Assembly (NCBI RefSeq): GCF_009017415.1 | Contig: NC_092406.1 | Coordinates: forward strand, 4,216,001-4,280,000 | Reading direction: 5' to 3' | Source of the DNA: Aspergillus flavus | Lineage: Eukaryota; Ascomycota; Eurotiomycetes; Eurotiales; Aspergillaceae | Length of the DNA: 64,000 nucleotides | In this document: one piece after another, positions 48,460 to 58,513 of the stretch | How the letters are laid out: every line of letters starts with the position of its first letter | How positions within the stretch are numbered: the first letter of the stretch is position 1 | Program-made: the position numbers and the translations under genes | The notes under the pieces: model-generated | Told to the model about the DNA's origin: nothing | Database searches by the model: none | The model's input: only the letters and a program-made list of their open reading frames with translations

Positions 48460-49906
48460 TCATATCCGAATAAGTCCGTCTATGTCGAGGCGGCGGAAAT
48501 ACGAGATATGCCCCATGGTCTCCCAATAGTGAGCTATACAATCAGGTGATATGAGAATGAGTTGCGAGGCGATGAATGAATCTAAGTTTCAAGTCAAAAC
48601 ATGCTACAACAGGGCATGCAATTCGGTTCAGCTTACCGTCTCTAAACCCGATACCCGCTACATGTCCTCGACTACGCACAATCCTCGCCCCTCGGAAGAG
48701 CGATTCATCTGCGACACGGACAAAACCCTTAGGCCCGATATCATCCGAAATGAATGAGAGCTCGCCTCGAGGGACATTGGGGTCTCCGGTTAGTTTGATA
48801 GCCTCGAGGCTACCTTTCTGGATAATGCCATCATGAAGGAACTCCGACTCGCCCTCCTCGGGCGTATCGTCAGGCCCTTCTTCACTGTCTCGTTGCAAGA
48901 AAAGCATGAATTCACATCCGTGAGCGGAGTAGTCTCCAATCCATATACCCTGGTAGGGCTTTTGCCTGGTAGGCGTATATAGGTGTGGATCAAGTGTCGC
49001 ATAGGTCGATAAGGTCTCGCTTCGGCCGGCAGCAAACATCGGCATACCCAGACGGAAATGCGCCCATCTTCTAATGCGAAATGCATCTTCCGACATTATT
49101 TCCAGAAGTCCAGTATTACGCTCCCATTCTGAGCCATGCGGTTCGGTGCTCCGAGATACGCGATTTCGACTGGGTACAATGGGTGGCGGCCATTGCTTAT
49201 ATGGGTCGGGATCTGAAGGAGGCCCCTTGGGGCAAAATGACAAGGAATTAAAGACCTGCTGTGATTCCAACGGCAAGGGCATGCGGATTTCTCCGCGCAG
49301 ATACTGCCGTTCACCATCATGGTTCCTCAAGAGTAATATAGGACTGTCTAGCCAAAGGCTAGGTTTCGGATGAAAGGTTTGGATGATAACGTCTGGATTC
49401 CATTCCCAAATCTGGAACTTGTGTGAGGGTGAACGCCGTTCTGCAATAACCCGATACGCTTCGATAACGCCTCGACGGTGATCGTAACGGGCCAGGATTA
49501 GATTGCCCGTGTGCTCAGTATCTGAAAACCAGATCTTTTTCTGGGGGATGAACCAGCAAGGATGGTACGCGATATAGAGGCTGCGAAAGGAGTCAAATGG
49601 TCCCGGGTCGTGAATTTTCTCCGGCAGGTAGGAGTTGACCACGTTGGCCCATAGCAGATCGTTAGCCGTGTGTTCGGCCAAACAACGACAGGTGGCCGAC
49701 ACACGAACGAGGTCTTGTGCCGAAAGATAAGATAGTACAGAATGTAAAAGTTCGGTCGGGAGCTGTAACAAGGGCGACTCTATGTTCTGGGTTGTCTTGG
49801 TGCTCATCCGCATGTCGGGAAAGACTTCATCGTCGTTGACCTCTTGCACTGTGGGTATGTTGCCCATCTTCTCCAGGGTCAGACTCGTACTAGAATTCGA
49901 ATCCAT
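48460..49906 (-). CDS. F-box protein (FBXO31-like C-terminal domain)
   Basis: Exons 49906-48637 and 48581-48460 on the minus strand give 463 residues. The ATG at 49906 is the first in frame. An F-box lies at about 45-90 (SPLLQLPTELLHSVLSYLSA, then VRVSATCRCLAE), which binds Skp1 in SCF ubiquitin ligases. The rest resembles fungal relatives of FBXO31: WFIPQKKIWFSD, YQGIWIGDYSAHGCEF, and a C-terminal barrel strand ending LILISPDCIAHYW and GHISYFRRLDID. That last part becomes visible only after removing the 55-nt intron 48636-48582 (GTAAGC ... CTTAG); without splicing the frame runs into an unrelated tail. It is likely to be a substrate-recognition subunit; its targets cannot be told from sequence. 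Confidence 0.88.
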
Positions 49907-50587
49907 GAGGGATGAACAGCCATGGGAAGGTCCGTCGGATGGAGAAAGAAGAACGTTTGTAGCGAACAAAGTCAAGCACTAGGTCGAATTATGAAAGGCG
50001 AATCAACTATCAAGGGGGGCTGTTGACAGGAGGAATGGAGTAAGGGGAGTATGAAAGATAAGGGATCGGCATGGATCCGGAGTTCGGTTGCTTTGCTGGT
50101 TTGTTAAAGTTACTCTAAATTCTTGGGGGTGGGCGGACAGATGACATCACTGGGGAACCGCATGACATGAGGGGGAAATAAAATACGTACAGAGTAGGTA
50201 CATTTAAAATACAAACTGTGTAAAGCTGTGAGGATTTATCTTATCTTCCCACCTACATCTACTACATGTTTGTGAGTGTGAACGTTTTATCCGCGGTTGT
50301 GTGACTTCTCATTACACCTTCTAGCCACATAGATTGATATTTGATAAATAAAAAGCACTAGTGTAAGTTTGAAAATGCTATACCTGCTGTAGGGTTAAAT
50401 AAATATAATTGGTTTGAAGCTGCTAGATGCTGACCTAATAGCCAATAATACTTAGCCTTGGCAACAACATGGAAATGATCTTTCAAACTTACATTAGCGT
50501 ATACGCAAAAATGAATATCATTCTACGTGGCCAGAAGTGGTAGTTGGTTAGTCTTCCCGCGTGCGGGTATTCTGCTATCTTACCTTA
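49907..50587. other. Upstream region of F-box gene
   Basis: Promoter and flank of the F-box gene, AT-rich from about 50200. No gene is seen. Confidence 0.45.
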
Positions 50588-50599
50588 TCTTACTAACCC

Positions 50600-50636
50600 C
50601 CAGCAACGCGCTGCTATAGCCTGACGGCGTTGCTGG
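50600..50636. repeat. Inverted repeat with 10-bp arms
   Basis: CCAGCAACGC at 50600-50609 is the exact reverse complement of GCGTTGCTGG at 50627-50636, with a 17-nt spacer. It lies close to the proposed left end of the Helitron-like element. Confidence 0.85.
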
Positions 50637-50825
50637 CGGATACTTCTTATTGTGCAGCTGAGCGAAGCGAAGCTAGCAACATGCGGAGTACTCCGTACAG
50701 GACGTGTTTTCACCTTCTACATTCTGATTGGTTGAGGTTTTGGCCATCCATCTAGCTTTTCATTGGTTGAACATTCATCCGGGACATTACTGGCTGCTTT
50801 ATCTTACTTAATCATTCTAGAAATG

Positions 50826-50975
50826 CGCTGCATTGCCTAGATTCCTAGGTCATCTAAATCGATTGTATGGCCTAGTTCTCTCGATCATTTGACCGTTACG
50901 CGCTGTGTTGCTTAGATTCCTAGATCATTTTAATACGCTGCAATGCCTAGGTTTCTAGATCTTTTGAATCGATTG
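50826..50975 (+). repeat. Degenerate tandem repeat, unit about 35-40 nt
   Basis: Four diverged copies start at 50826, 50866, 50901 and 50936. Three begin CGCTG and share a core like TGCCTAGATTCCTAG and then ATCNTTTNAAT; the first and fourth end in AAATCGATTG or GAATCGATTG. A fifth partial copy may follow at 50976. The repeat lies inside the proposed mobile element. Confidence 0.65.
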
Positions 50976-51144
50976 CCCTGCCTATTTAGATAAGGTAGGC
51001 AATTGATTTAGGTAATTTTAGTAATTTAGGTACGGTAGTGTAATCGAAGGTCATGTGCTTCCTCCGCTGCGAGTTTAGTCTCATTTAATTTAGTTTAGCT
51101 TCTTATCAAGGGTGGGAGGCCGCACCAGCGGCCTAGACTCCTAG

Positions 51145-51598
51145 TAGGTATGTATGTATGTAAATCAACGATGAATTACGAGGAGATTCCCTGAGCTTTC
51201 CTCAAACATAGTACCAGTAGATACTATAGTGCTAATAGCTCAGGAGCTCAATGAACAACAAATGCAATCATATCAATTCTATAGAACATCTGACAGGAAT
51301 GTCAACCTCCGGCAGAGTTTGGTCACCTGATGCCAGGGTTGTTTACGTCTTCCCAATCGGGAAATAAGAATGGATCCATCAACGCGTATGGAAGTGCGGA
51401 AGGCACGAATGAGTTCCTTCCTTACTTGGGGCTCGCAGTAGTTGAAAGCATCGATTGTTTGTTATTGATTCACATCTCCAGGGACACCGGCACCGACACC
51501 ATCTTAATAAAAGCACTTGCGAACTAAGTATTTATATAACTGTTCCAATTCCCTGCATACATACACACAACAAAATACTAGATTAAACAAGGACCACC
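51145..51598. other. Upstream region of coiled-coil gene
   Basis: Promoter region of the gene starting at 51599. A short (GTAT)n run directly follows the proposed Helitron end (51149-51162), and a TTATATAA element lies at 51532-51539, about 60 bp before the ATG. No other gene. Confidence 0.45.
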
Positions 51599-53941
51599 AT
51601 GAACACCAGAAGTACGCGGAGAAAGAGAAGTATCAGTTCATTCTCTAATTCAGAGCCCCGCACTTCCTCCTCATGCAGGAACCCTCGTGTGCCTGGGGGC
51701 ACTACTGGGGTCTCATCTTGCGAAACACCCCGCCAACCAACAAAAAGAGTTCGTTTCTCAGATCCGGGTCCGCGGCTGGAAGGGAACTGCCCTGGATGCT
51801 CTACAGGCCTCACCCCGGCAATGATTCGCACATCGTTCGGAGAGCCCGATGATCCCACAGATGGCATCGACTGCACCCCAAGCCGCCGGTTGCGCCGGCG
51901 CTCAACCCCACTTCCGCGGTCACGTCGTTCGCTGGATTCTGTGCTGCCCAATGATGGATCTAAGTCAAAGACAGTGGTGCAGTTTACGCCTCTACGGCAA
52001 ATTTTGGACTCCCGGACTCAACGGAGAATCCGGCGACTGGGCCTGAGTAATGAGATTAACAAATTTGAACGAGAGAAGCGGGAGTCCGCGCATTACCAAA
52101 AGTCCCTGCAAGCTCTGCTGCAAGAAAGAGACACATTGAAGCAAGAGCTGGAGTTGGCAAAACGGAACAGTGGAACTCCAGAACGCCATTCACCCAGTAA
52201 GGAGATTCTGGGGCTTTCCCCTCAGTCTAAGTCAGAGCATCTAGAGTCCCAGAACAGCCAGCTGAGGCAAGAGATCTCGTTCTCCTCCGTTGAAAACACC
52301 GAGGATCAATCAGATGGCGCTGATACCGAAGGCGACACAATCATCATGGGCAGTGGGTTTGAGGGGGACACGGTTCTTATGTCTAATTCTCCAATCATGC
52401 GTGGCTTACAGCTTCCTCGATCATCTCCAGATGATTTCTCTCATCTGAGCCTCCCAGACCCCAGTACAGATGCGTCAGTTCAAACGTCTCTGTCTGAACA
52501 TGACCAAGGCGCTGAGCTCCTTGCTTTGTCGCTGGACTTGGAGGCTGCTAGAAAGGAGAAACAGGATTTATTCAACGCATGGCGCACGAGGCTTGCTTCC
52601 TTCCCGGGAGCTGCGGCTGAATCTTGCCTCCAGCGGTCCTCCCCCCCGCCAGACTTCTTCGATCAAATTTTGCCTACACTAACAGGGGCTCTCACCAGCG
52701 CTTCAGACGCTATCGGTGCATTGGACGCTGTCAAACAGGAGCTTTCTGGTCTAGGGTTCCCCGGTAACAGCACGGACGATATTATTTCGGGAATGCGTAG
52801 TCACTTCCGATCAGCACGCTTACAGCTGGAGCGCGCAGTCCCTGGGGAAACGCCCAGCTCAAGCTTAGATAACGGAAGTGCAACTCTCAGCGCGCTTGTG
52901 AGGCGGGTCGAGCTGCTCGTCAAAAGCTTGAGTGAAGAGCGCACTCGGCACGAAGGATCTGTTGGGCGAGAGCGGGCATTGCGCGGCCAATTTGATACCC
53001 TGTTGATCCGCTATGAGACTGCATCACAGAAAATAAGCGATCTTGAAGAATCTATTGCATCTTCCGCAGGAGATATGCTCCACACGAGAATGCGGATGCA
53101 GGAGCTTGAGCGTGAAGGGAATGAGCAAGCCCTAGGGATTGAGAGATTGAATGAAGCTCTTAGCAAATACCGCGTAGAGGTCAAGAGCCTTGAGAAACTT
53201 GTGACGGAACTCGAACAGGACAAGGTCATCTCTGCCAAAAGACACGAGGAACAGATGTTGCAACAGGAAAAGCGAGTGGCAGAAGAAGGAAGCGCCCGTC
53301 GTGTAGCCGAGTCGGCTCTTGCAGAGCGACAGGCACATGTTCAGGGGTTGGAAGAGATTGTCGAGTCGAATAGAATCCGCGTGTGCGAATTGACTGCTAA
53401 GATTGAAACACTAGAAAAGGAGCTCAAGCAAACTGTTGACAGCTCCGAACAGCAGGCAGTCGAGCAACTCCAACATCACCAGCAGGAGGTCGGGAGGATG
53501 AACGTCCACGTCGCTGAGCTGACCACATATCTGGACACTACCAAATCGGAAGTGGACAAGCTTCGTCAAAGCAACGCTGGCTTGGAGGAACAGCTGCGCC
53601 TTGAAATGGAGGCCAGGGATGATTTACTAGAAAAATGGGCTGCAGACCAGGCACGGTCATTTGCTTACATGAAGGAAACCGTCAAGGCAGAACGACGCAA
53701 GGCAAAAGTGCGCACTGCCAATTGGGAACTTAAGTCGGACGAGCTACAGTCGGATGGCACGAACATCGGGAGCGAGCCCATTACTCCTGTTAGCGTGGCG
53801 CGATTTGTTGACGTTGAGGTCGGTCGGGGTAAGGAACGACGACGGCTTGACAGTGGTATCGGGATACTGACAGAAGACGAGCTTTTTGAGAGCGAAGGTA
53901 TCGACAATGATGCTTTACCTTCTGATCCCGCCGAACTCTAG
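51599..53941 (+). CDS. Coiled-coil protein with RVxF-type motif, function unknown
   Basis: A single frame of 780 residues begins at a CACCATG context. The N-terminal 150 residues are basic and Ser/Pro/Arg-rich with several TP/SP sites. KRVRFSD at 49-55 fits the RVxF docking motif for protein phosphatase 1. Coiled coils with clear heptads run from about 155-195 and from about 430-720, separated by a segment with helical, Leu-rich character (about 290-420). The C-terminus is acidic. The composition suggests a structural or scaffold protein, perhaps linked to the nucleus, spindle pole or cytoskeleton, but I recognise no named family. Orthologues are probably present in related fungi. Confidence 0.85.
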   Translation: MNTRSTRRKRSISSFSNSEPRTSSSCRNPRVPGGTTGVSSCETPRQPTKRVRFSDPGPRLEGNCPGCSTGLTPAMIRTSFGEPDDPTDGIDCTPSRRLRRRSTPLPRSRRSLDSVLPNDGSKSKTVVQFTPLRQILDSRTQRRIRRLGLSNEINKFEREKRESAHYQKSLQALLQERDTLKQELELAKRNSGTPERHSPSKEILGLSPQSKSEHLESQNSQLRQEISFSSVENTEDQSDGADTEGDTIIMGSGFEGDTVLMSNSPIMRGLQLPRSSPDDFSHLSLPDPSTDASVQTSLSEHDQGAELLALSLDLEAARKEKQDLFNAWRTRLASFPGAAAESCLQRSSPPPDFFDQILPTLTGALTSASDAIGALDAVKQELSGLGFPGNSTDDIISGMRSHFRSARLQLERAVPGETPSSSLDNGSATLSALVRRVELLVKSLSEERTRHEGSVGRERALRGQFDTLLIRYETASQKISDLEESIASSAGDMLHTRMRMQELEREGNEQALGIERLNEALSKYRVEVKSLEKLVTELEQDKVISAKRHEEQMLQQEKRVAEEGSARRVAESALAERQAHVQGLEEIVESNRIRVCELTAKIETLEKELKQTVDSSEQQAVEQLQHHQQEVGRMNVHVAELTTYLDTTKSEVDKLRQSNAGLEEQLRLEMEARDDLLEKWAADQARSFAYMKETVKAERRKAKVRTANWELKSDELQSDGTNIGSEPITPVSVARFVDVEVGRGKERRRLDSGIGILTEDELFESEGIDNDALPSDPAEL

Positions 53942-54461
53942 CTGGTGTTCTATCTTATGTGATCCGCTTCATTGCTTTGAATTGTTTCCATTTGTAGCAT
54001 ATCTATCTACCATGTGGCATTATTTATGTCTGGGATTTACTCTGTATGACAGATGCTCGCAATAACTGCTTGAACAAGCTGAATCACGATTGGATGCCAA
54101 GTGTAGTAAAACCTTTCCCCCTTGGTAATCAATGGGAAACGCAGGATAAAGCGGGTTGATAATGTACCACATTCGAGGTGAACACTTAGGGCTTGATTAA
54201 ATAAACAAGGCTCGGCAAACGGCTATCGGAGCGATGACGTCGATGGGCGTCAATCCTTCGATTAACCTTCGATATGCATTCTTTTAAATACTTCTCTGCC
54301 ATTGCGATTTCAATTTAAAGATACTGTGTAATCTACCGCTATAAATACACTTACCCAAGTATTCTTCAACTCGTTTCCATCAGAGAATCGGTATACCGAA
54401 CTATACAACTCCGGACTCAGTTATATAAACCAGATATAGAACCAACGATAGAAACACCATA
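53942..54461. other. Intergenic region with TATA box for the DUF1769 gene
   Basis: The 520 bp between two genes on the same strand hold a 3-prime flank and a promoter. TATAAATA at 54340-54347 lies 115 bp before the next ATG. No other gene. Confidence 0.5.
54340..54347 (+). promoter_or_regulatory. TATA box of DUF1769 gene
   Basis: TATAAATA lies 115 bp before the ATG at 54462, matching the spacing at the esterase and endoglucanase genes. Confidence 0.55.
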
Positions 54462-55596
54462 ATGTCAGATAACGAGACCCCTAAATACCGCTTAAAAGTG
54501 ACCGCCGGACCCAGCTACGATCCCTCCACACATCAACTCGTCCCAGTCAATGAAGACCAAACCCTACGAATCGAAAATGAGCACGCAATCACGAGTCTCT
54601 GCGTCCGCATTCGAGATTACACAGGTAAAGAAAAGCTCCCAGTACACCAACCGACAGTCCACAGCTCCGGATACAAGAGAAAAATAAAAACACAAATACT
54701 GATTTAAAGTAACTGTCAAGGGTATCCGGACCACTCCCCAAAGACAAGCTCTTATTTCAACCACCCTCTCCACCAATCAGACCAATATTCCATCTCCTTC
54801 GCCATTGTCTTCAAACAGCCCGTCAACGCCAACTCCCTCCTCTTCGGTAACGACTTCGACCGTCCCATTCGCGACCGCTTGCCGCCCGGCTTCAACGCCG
54901 CTCTTCGTCTCGTCAAATGGACCATCGATCCGAGCCTAGACGGCGATGCGTACGCCGATAAACCGTATCTCTATGGTCCGGCCGTGGCTTCGTGGAACCA
55001 GTTCTGTATCGGGGAAAAGATCAGAAAGAACGACGAGGTGCCGGGGATGCATGAACGGGTCGTGGAAGAAGGGGGTGAAGGGTCCGGACTGGAGGTCAGA
55101 GAGCAAATGGGGATTCCGGCGGGTGTGAATGAACGGAGAAAGTATTTCCAGTCTGAAGAAACTAGGACGGGATTCGAGTTTGAGGAAGGCAGGGCTTACT
55201 GGGTAGATTTTGGGAACCCTTACTTAGGGTTTAATGGTTCGTTTCCCTCTTTTTTTCTTTCTCTCTCTCTCTCTTGCTTTTCTGTGCATGGTCGAGATGG
55301 CTGATTTGGTTGTGGTAGATTTCTCGCTTCACCTTCCTGGGATTACTATCAATGTTCTTCCATACATTAATGAGGATAATCATTCGCTGCGGTATGTGTT
55401 GAAGAATCGGGACACCGATGAGGTTTACCTTGTCGTGCTCTTTACGCTTGTTTTGCAGGGAACGGATGAGGAGCCGTTGCATAAGGAGGAGACGGAGAGA
55501 ATGAGGAAGGAGAGTAAGGAGCAGCATGAGAAGAATAACGGGAAGCTGGGAAGGTTTGAATGGGAGCCTGAGCCATCGGCTGATGATGTGGAGTAG
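54462..55596 (+). CDS. DUF1769 family protein
   Basis: Exons 54462-54624, 54721-55236 and 55319-55596 give 318 residues. The frame chosen after intron 1 restores the family core: YFNHPLHQSDQYSISF, LLFGNDFDRPIRDRLPPGF, then KWTIDPSLDGDAYADKPYLY, which I recognise as the fungal domain of unknown function DUF1769. The end of the domain (FSLHLPGITINVLPYI and LRYVLKNRDTDEVYLVV) is encoded in exon 3. The C-terminal 45 residues are charged and probably disordered. No signal peptide or membrane segment is seen, so it is likely a soluble intracellular protein. Intron 2 contains a (CT)n tract. Its 3-prime end lies only 147 bp from that of the convergent lysine gene. Confidence 0.88.
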
Positions 55597-55743
55597 GTAT
55601 GTGATACAATGTAGACGTATAGATACATATATCATTGTTTTGTTGAGCCAAGGTATACTGAAGCTATATATTTTGGTTTTATCTATGCCTGATACATATA
55701 CACATGCCCTTGGTTCAGAAGTACATCATGGAGGAACGTCCAT

Positions 55744-57025
<1,282 letters not shown>

Positions 57026-57132
57026 GGTGCAAATTTTGGGGGTGATACTGAGATGAGAAAACGTCCGGTCAACGGAGAGCCGTAATCGGAGTGAGAAGGT
57101 CATTTGGATGCGGAGGCGGGAGGAATATTGAT

Positions 57133-57134
<2 letters not shown>

Positions 57135-57163
<29 letters not shown>
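57135..57163 (+). repeat. 29-base poly(G) homopolymer
   Basis: An uninterrupted run of 29 G lies about 110 bp upstream of the lysB start, reading C29 on the coding strand. Confidence 0.85.
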
Positions 57164-57385
57164 ATAGCTTCAAACGGAACTACAGAAACATATTGGAGGA
57201 GTTCGGCATTGAAGGGGAAATTCAGATCAATTCATGCCCAGATGTTGATGGCCCGAAATGATGCTTGTTCCTCTTTGTCTGGCCAAAATCATATTTCCAT
57301 TGCATTATGTGAAAAGGATTGGCACTAATATGTACTCTGTAGGACTCGGAGCATATTGTACATATACAGTCCATACATACGGAGA

Positions 57386-57429
57386 TATAAACAATTAGGG
57401 TACGAGGTATAAACAATTAGGGTACGAGG
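57386..57429 (+). repeat. Perfect 22-nt tandem duplication
   Basis: A 22-nt unit beginning TATAAACAATTAGGG and ending TACGAGG occurs twice without mismatch, 57386-57407 and 57408-57429, suggesting a recent slippage event. Confidence 0.9.
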
Positions 57430-58050
57430 CACAAACTGGTGGATAGAATTAACTCCTGAAAGAACATACGTGTATAGGTCAAATACAATGTAATGACTCA
57501 CAAGACTTTAGAGAAGAGCTAGTTAATCAGAATAATCGTTAACTAATAATAATAATATTATTATCATTATTATTACTTCATAGCTAGGCAGATGAACTAA
57601 CTAATACAAGTAGTACAGAGTAGTGCAATGCAACCATCCATCGTCTAGAAAGAAATAGGCAACGCAGAATCTCTAGCTCCAGGCACGTAAAGTATTATTC
57701 ATTCGTCCTTAATACTCCGTACTTACCTGAGCTGCAATCTGGCCTTTCAGGAGTGACATCGATGGGGCACGCCCGTTGCCGGGATTATCGAACGTAAAAC
57801 GACCGGCAAGGGACTCCATCAATATATTGGCCTGGAGCAATGAAGAGCAAAGGAATCCTGTGACAAGGAGTGGGTCAAACGATGAAACTAATGAGTCCAC
57901 AATTAAACGAAAGGGGTAATTCCCAGGAACATTCGTGACGAAGGAGAATCATTAAACTGAAGCGCAGATCCGCTTGCCCCCTGAAACCGCTGCCTCAGGC
58001 TGCACCGAATGTCCCTCCACATCCCCGTTGCTGGGCCATTCTTCCTTTCC

Positions 58051-58072
58051 CTCTCTCTCTCTCTCTCTCTCT
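58051..58072 (+). repeat. (CT)n microsatellite
   Basis: Eleven CT units lie in a longer pyrimidine-rich tract about 450 bp before the next start codon. Confidence 0.9.
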
Positions 58073-58513
58073 GTCTTCTCTTCTTCTCTTCCCCCCTCTC
58101 TTTTCCCTCCTCCTCTCCTTTCCCTTTCGTACCGTCTGGTAATTTCAATCCTTCCTTTCTACTTTCTCAACGCGTAGTTCCATGTCGGACTCATCACTTT
58201 GTCATTGATATTTCATTATGCTTGACTTCCACGTTGTCTCGCTATATTGCTGATTCGCTCTCCACCTCGAACTGTTGGTTCTGTTTATACCACATCACGT
58301 CACCACCCGAGAAGCGCGTTCAACCGTGTTGACAACCGCATCCACAACGGTGCTGCTAATTATTACTCGGATATCATAGCAACGATCTCGTTCCAGTCGT
58401 TCACCACCTAAGCTCGCGCCAACCGTCCGCTACGGTTATTCCGCTCACTCCGAGCATCGTCACACTTGAACCCTCCCTGCCTCCTTGACCTTTTGACATC
58501 CGAACTAGACACC

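Larger units (their letters stand above)
50588..51144 (+). mobile_element. Putative non-autonomous Helitron remnant
   Basis: The right end shows a Helitron-type terminus: a perfect 7-bp-stem hairpin (AGGCCGC-ACCA-GCGGCCT, 51117-51134) followed ten bases later by CTAG (51141-51144) and then a T, as expected for insertion between A and T. A candidate left end is an A followed by TCTTACTAACC at 50588, just before a 10-bp-arm inverted repeat (50600-50609 with 50627-50636, core CAGCAACGC). The interior has no coding frame, a degenerate tandem repeat (50826-50975) and a palindromic CGGAGTACTCCG (50684-50695). No Rep/helicase gene is present, so it would depend on an element elsewhere. The right end is directly visible; the left end is a guess among several A/TC positions, for example 50578. 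Confidence 0.45.
57026..58513. other. Divergent upstream region, rich in simple repeats
   Basis: This 1.49-kb region separates two divergent start codons. It contains a 29-base G run (57135-57163), a perfect 22-nt tandem duplication (57386-57429), a 16-bp AT palindrome (57549-57564), a TACTCCGTAC element (57713-57722) and a (CT)n run (58051-58072). Short frames have no recognisable domain. Confidence 0.6.

Noticed and set aside
48542..48636. Unspliced C-terminus of the F-box protein ending at 48542
   Set aside because: Splicing 48636-48582 restores the conserved C-terminal strand (LILISPDCIAHYW), so the read-through is an artefact.
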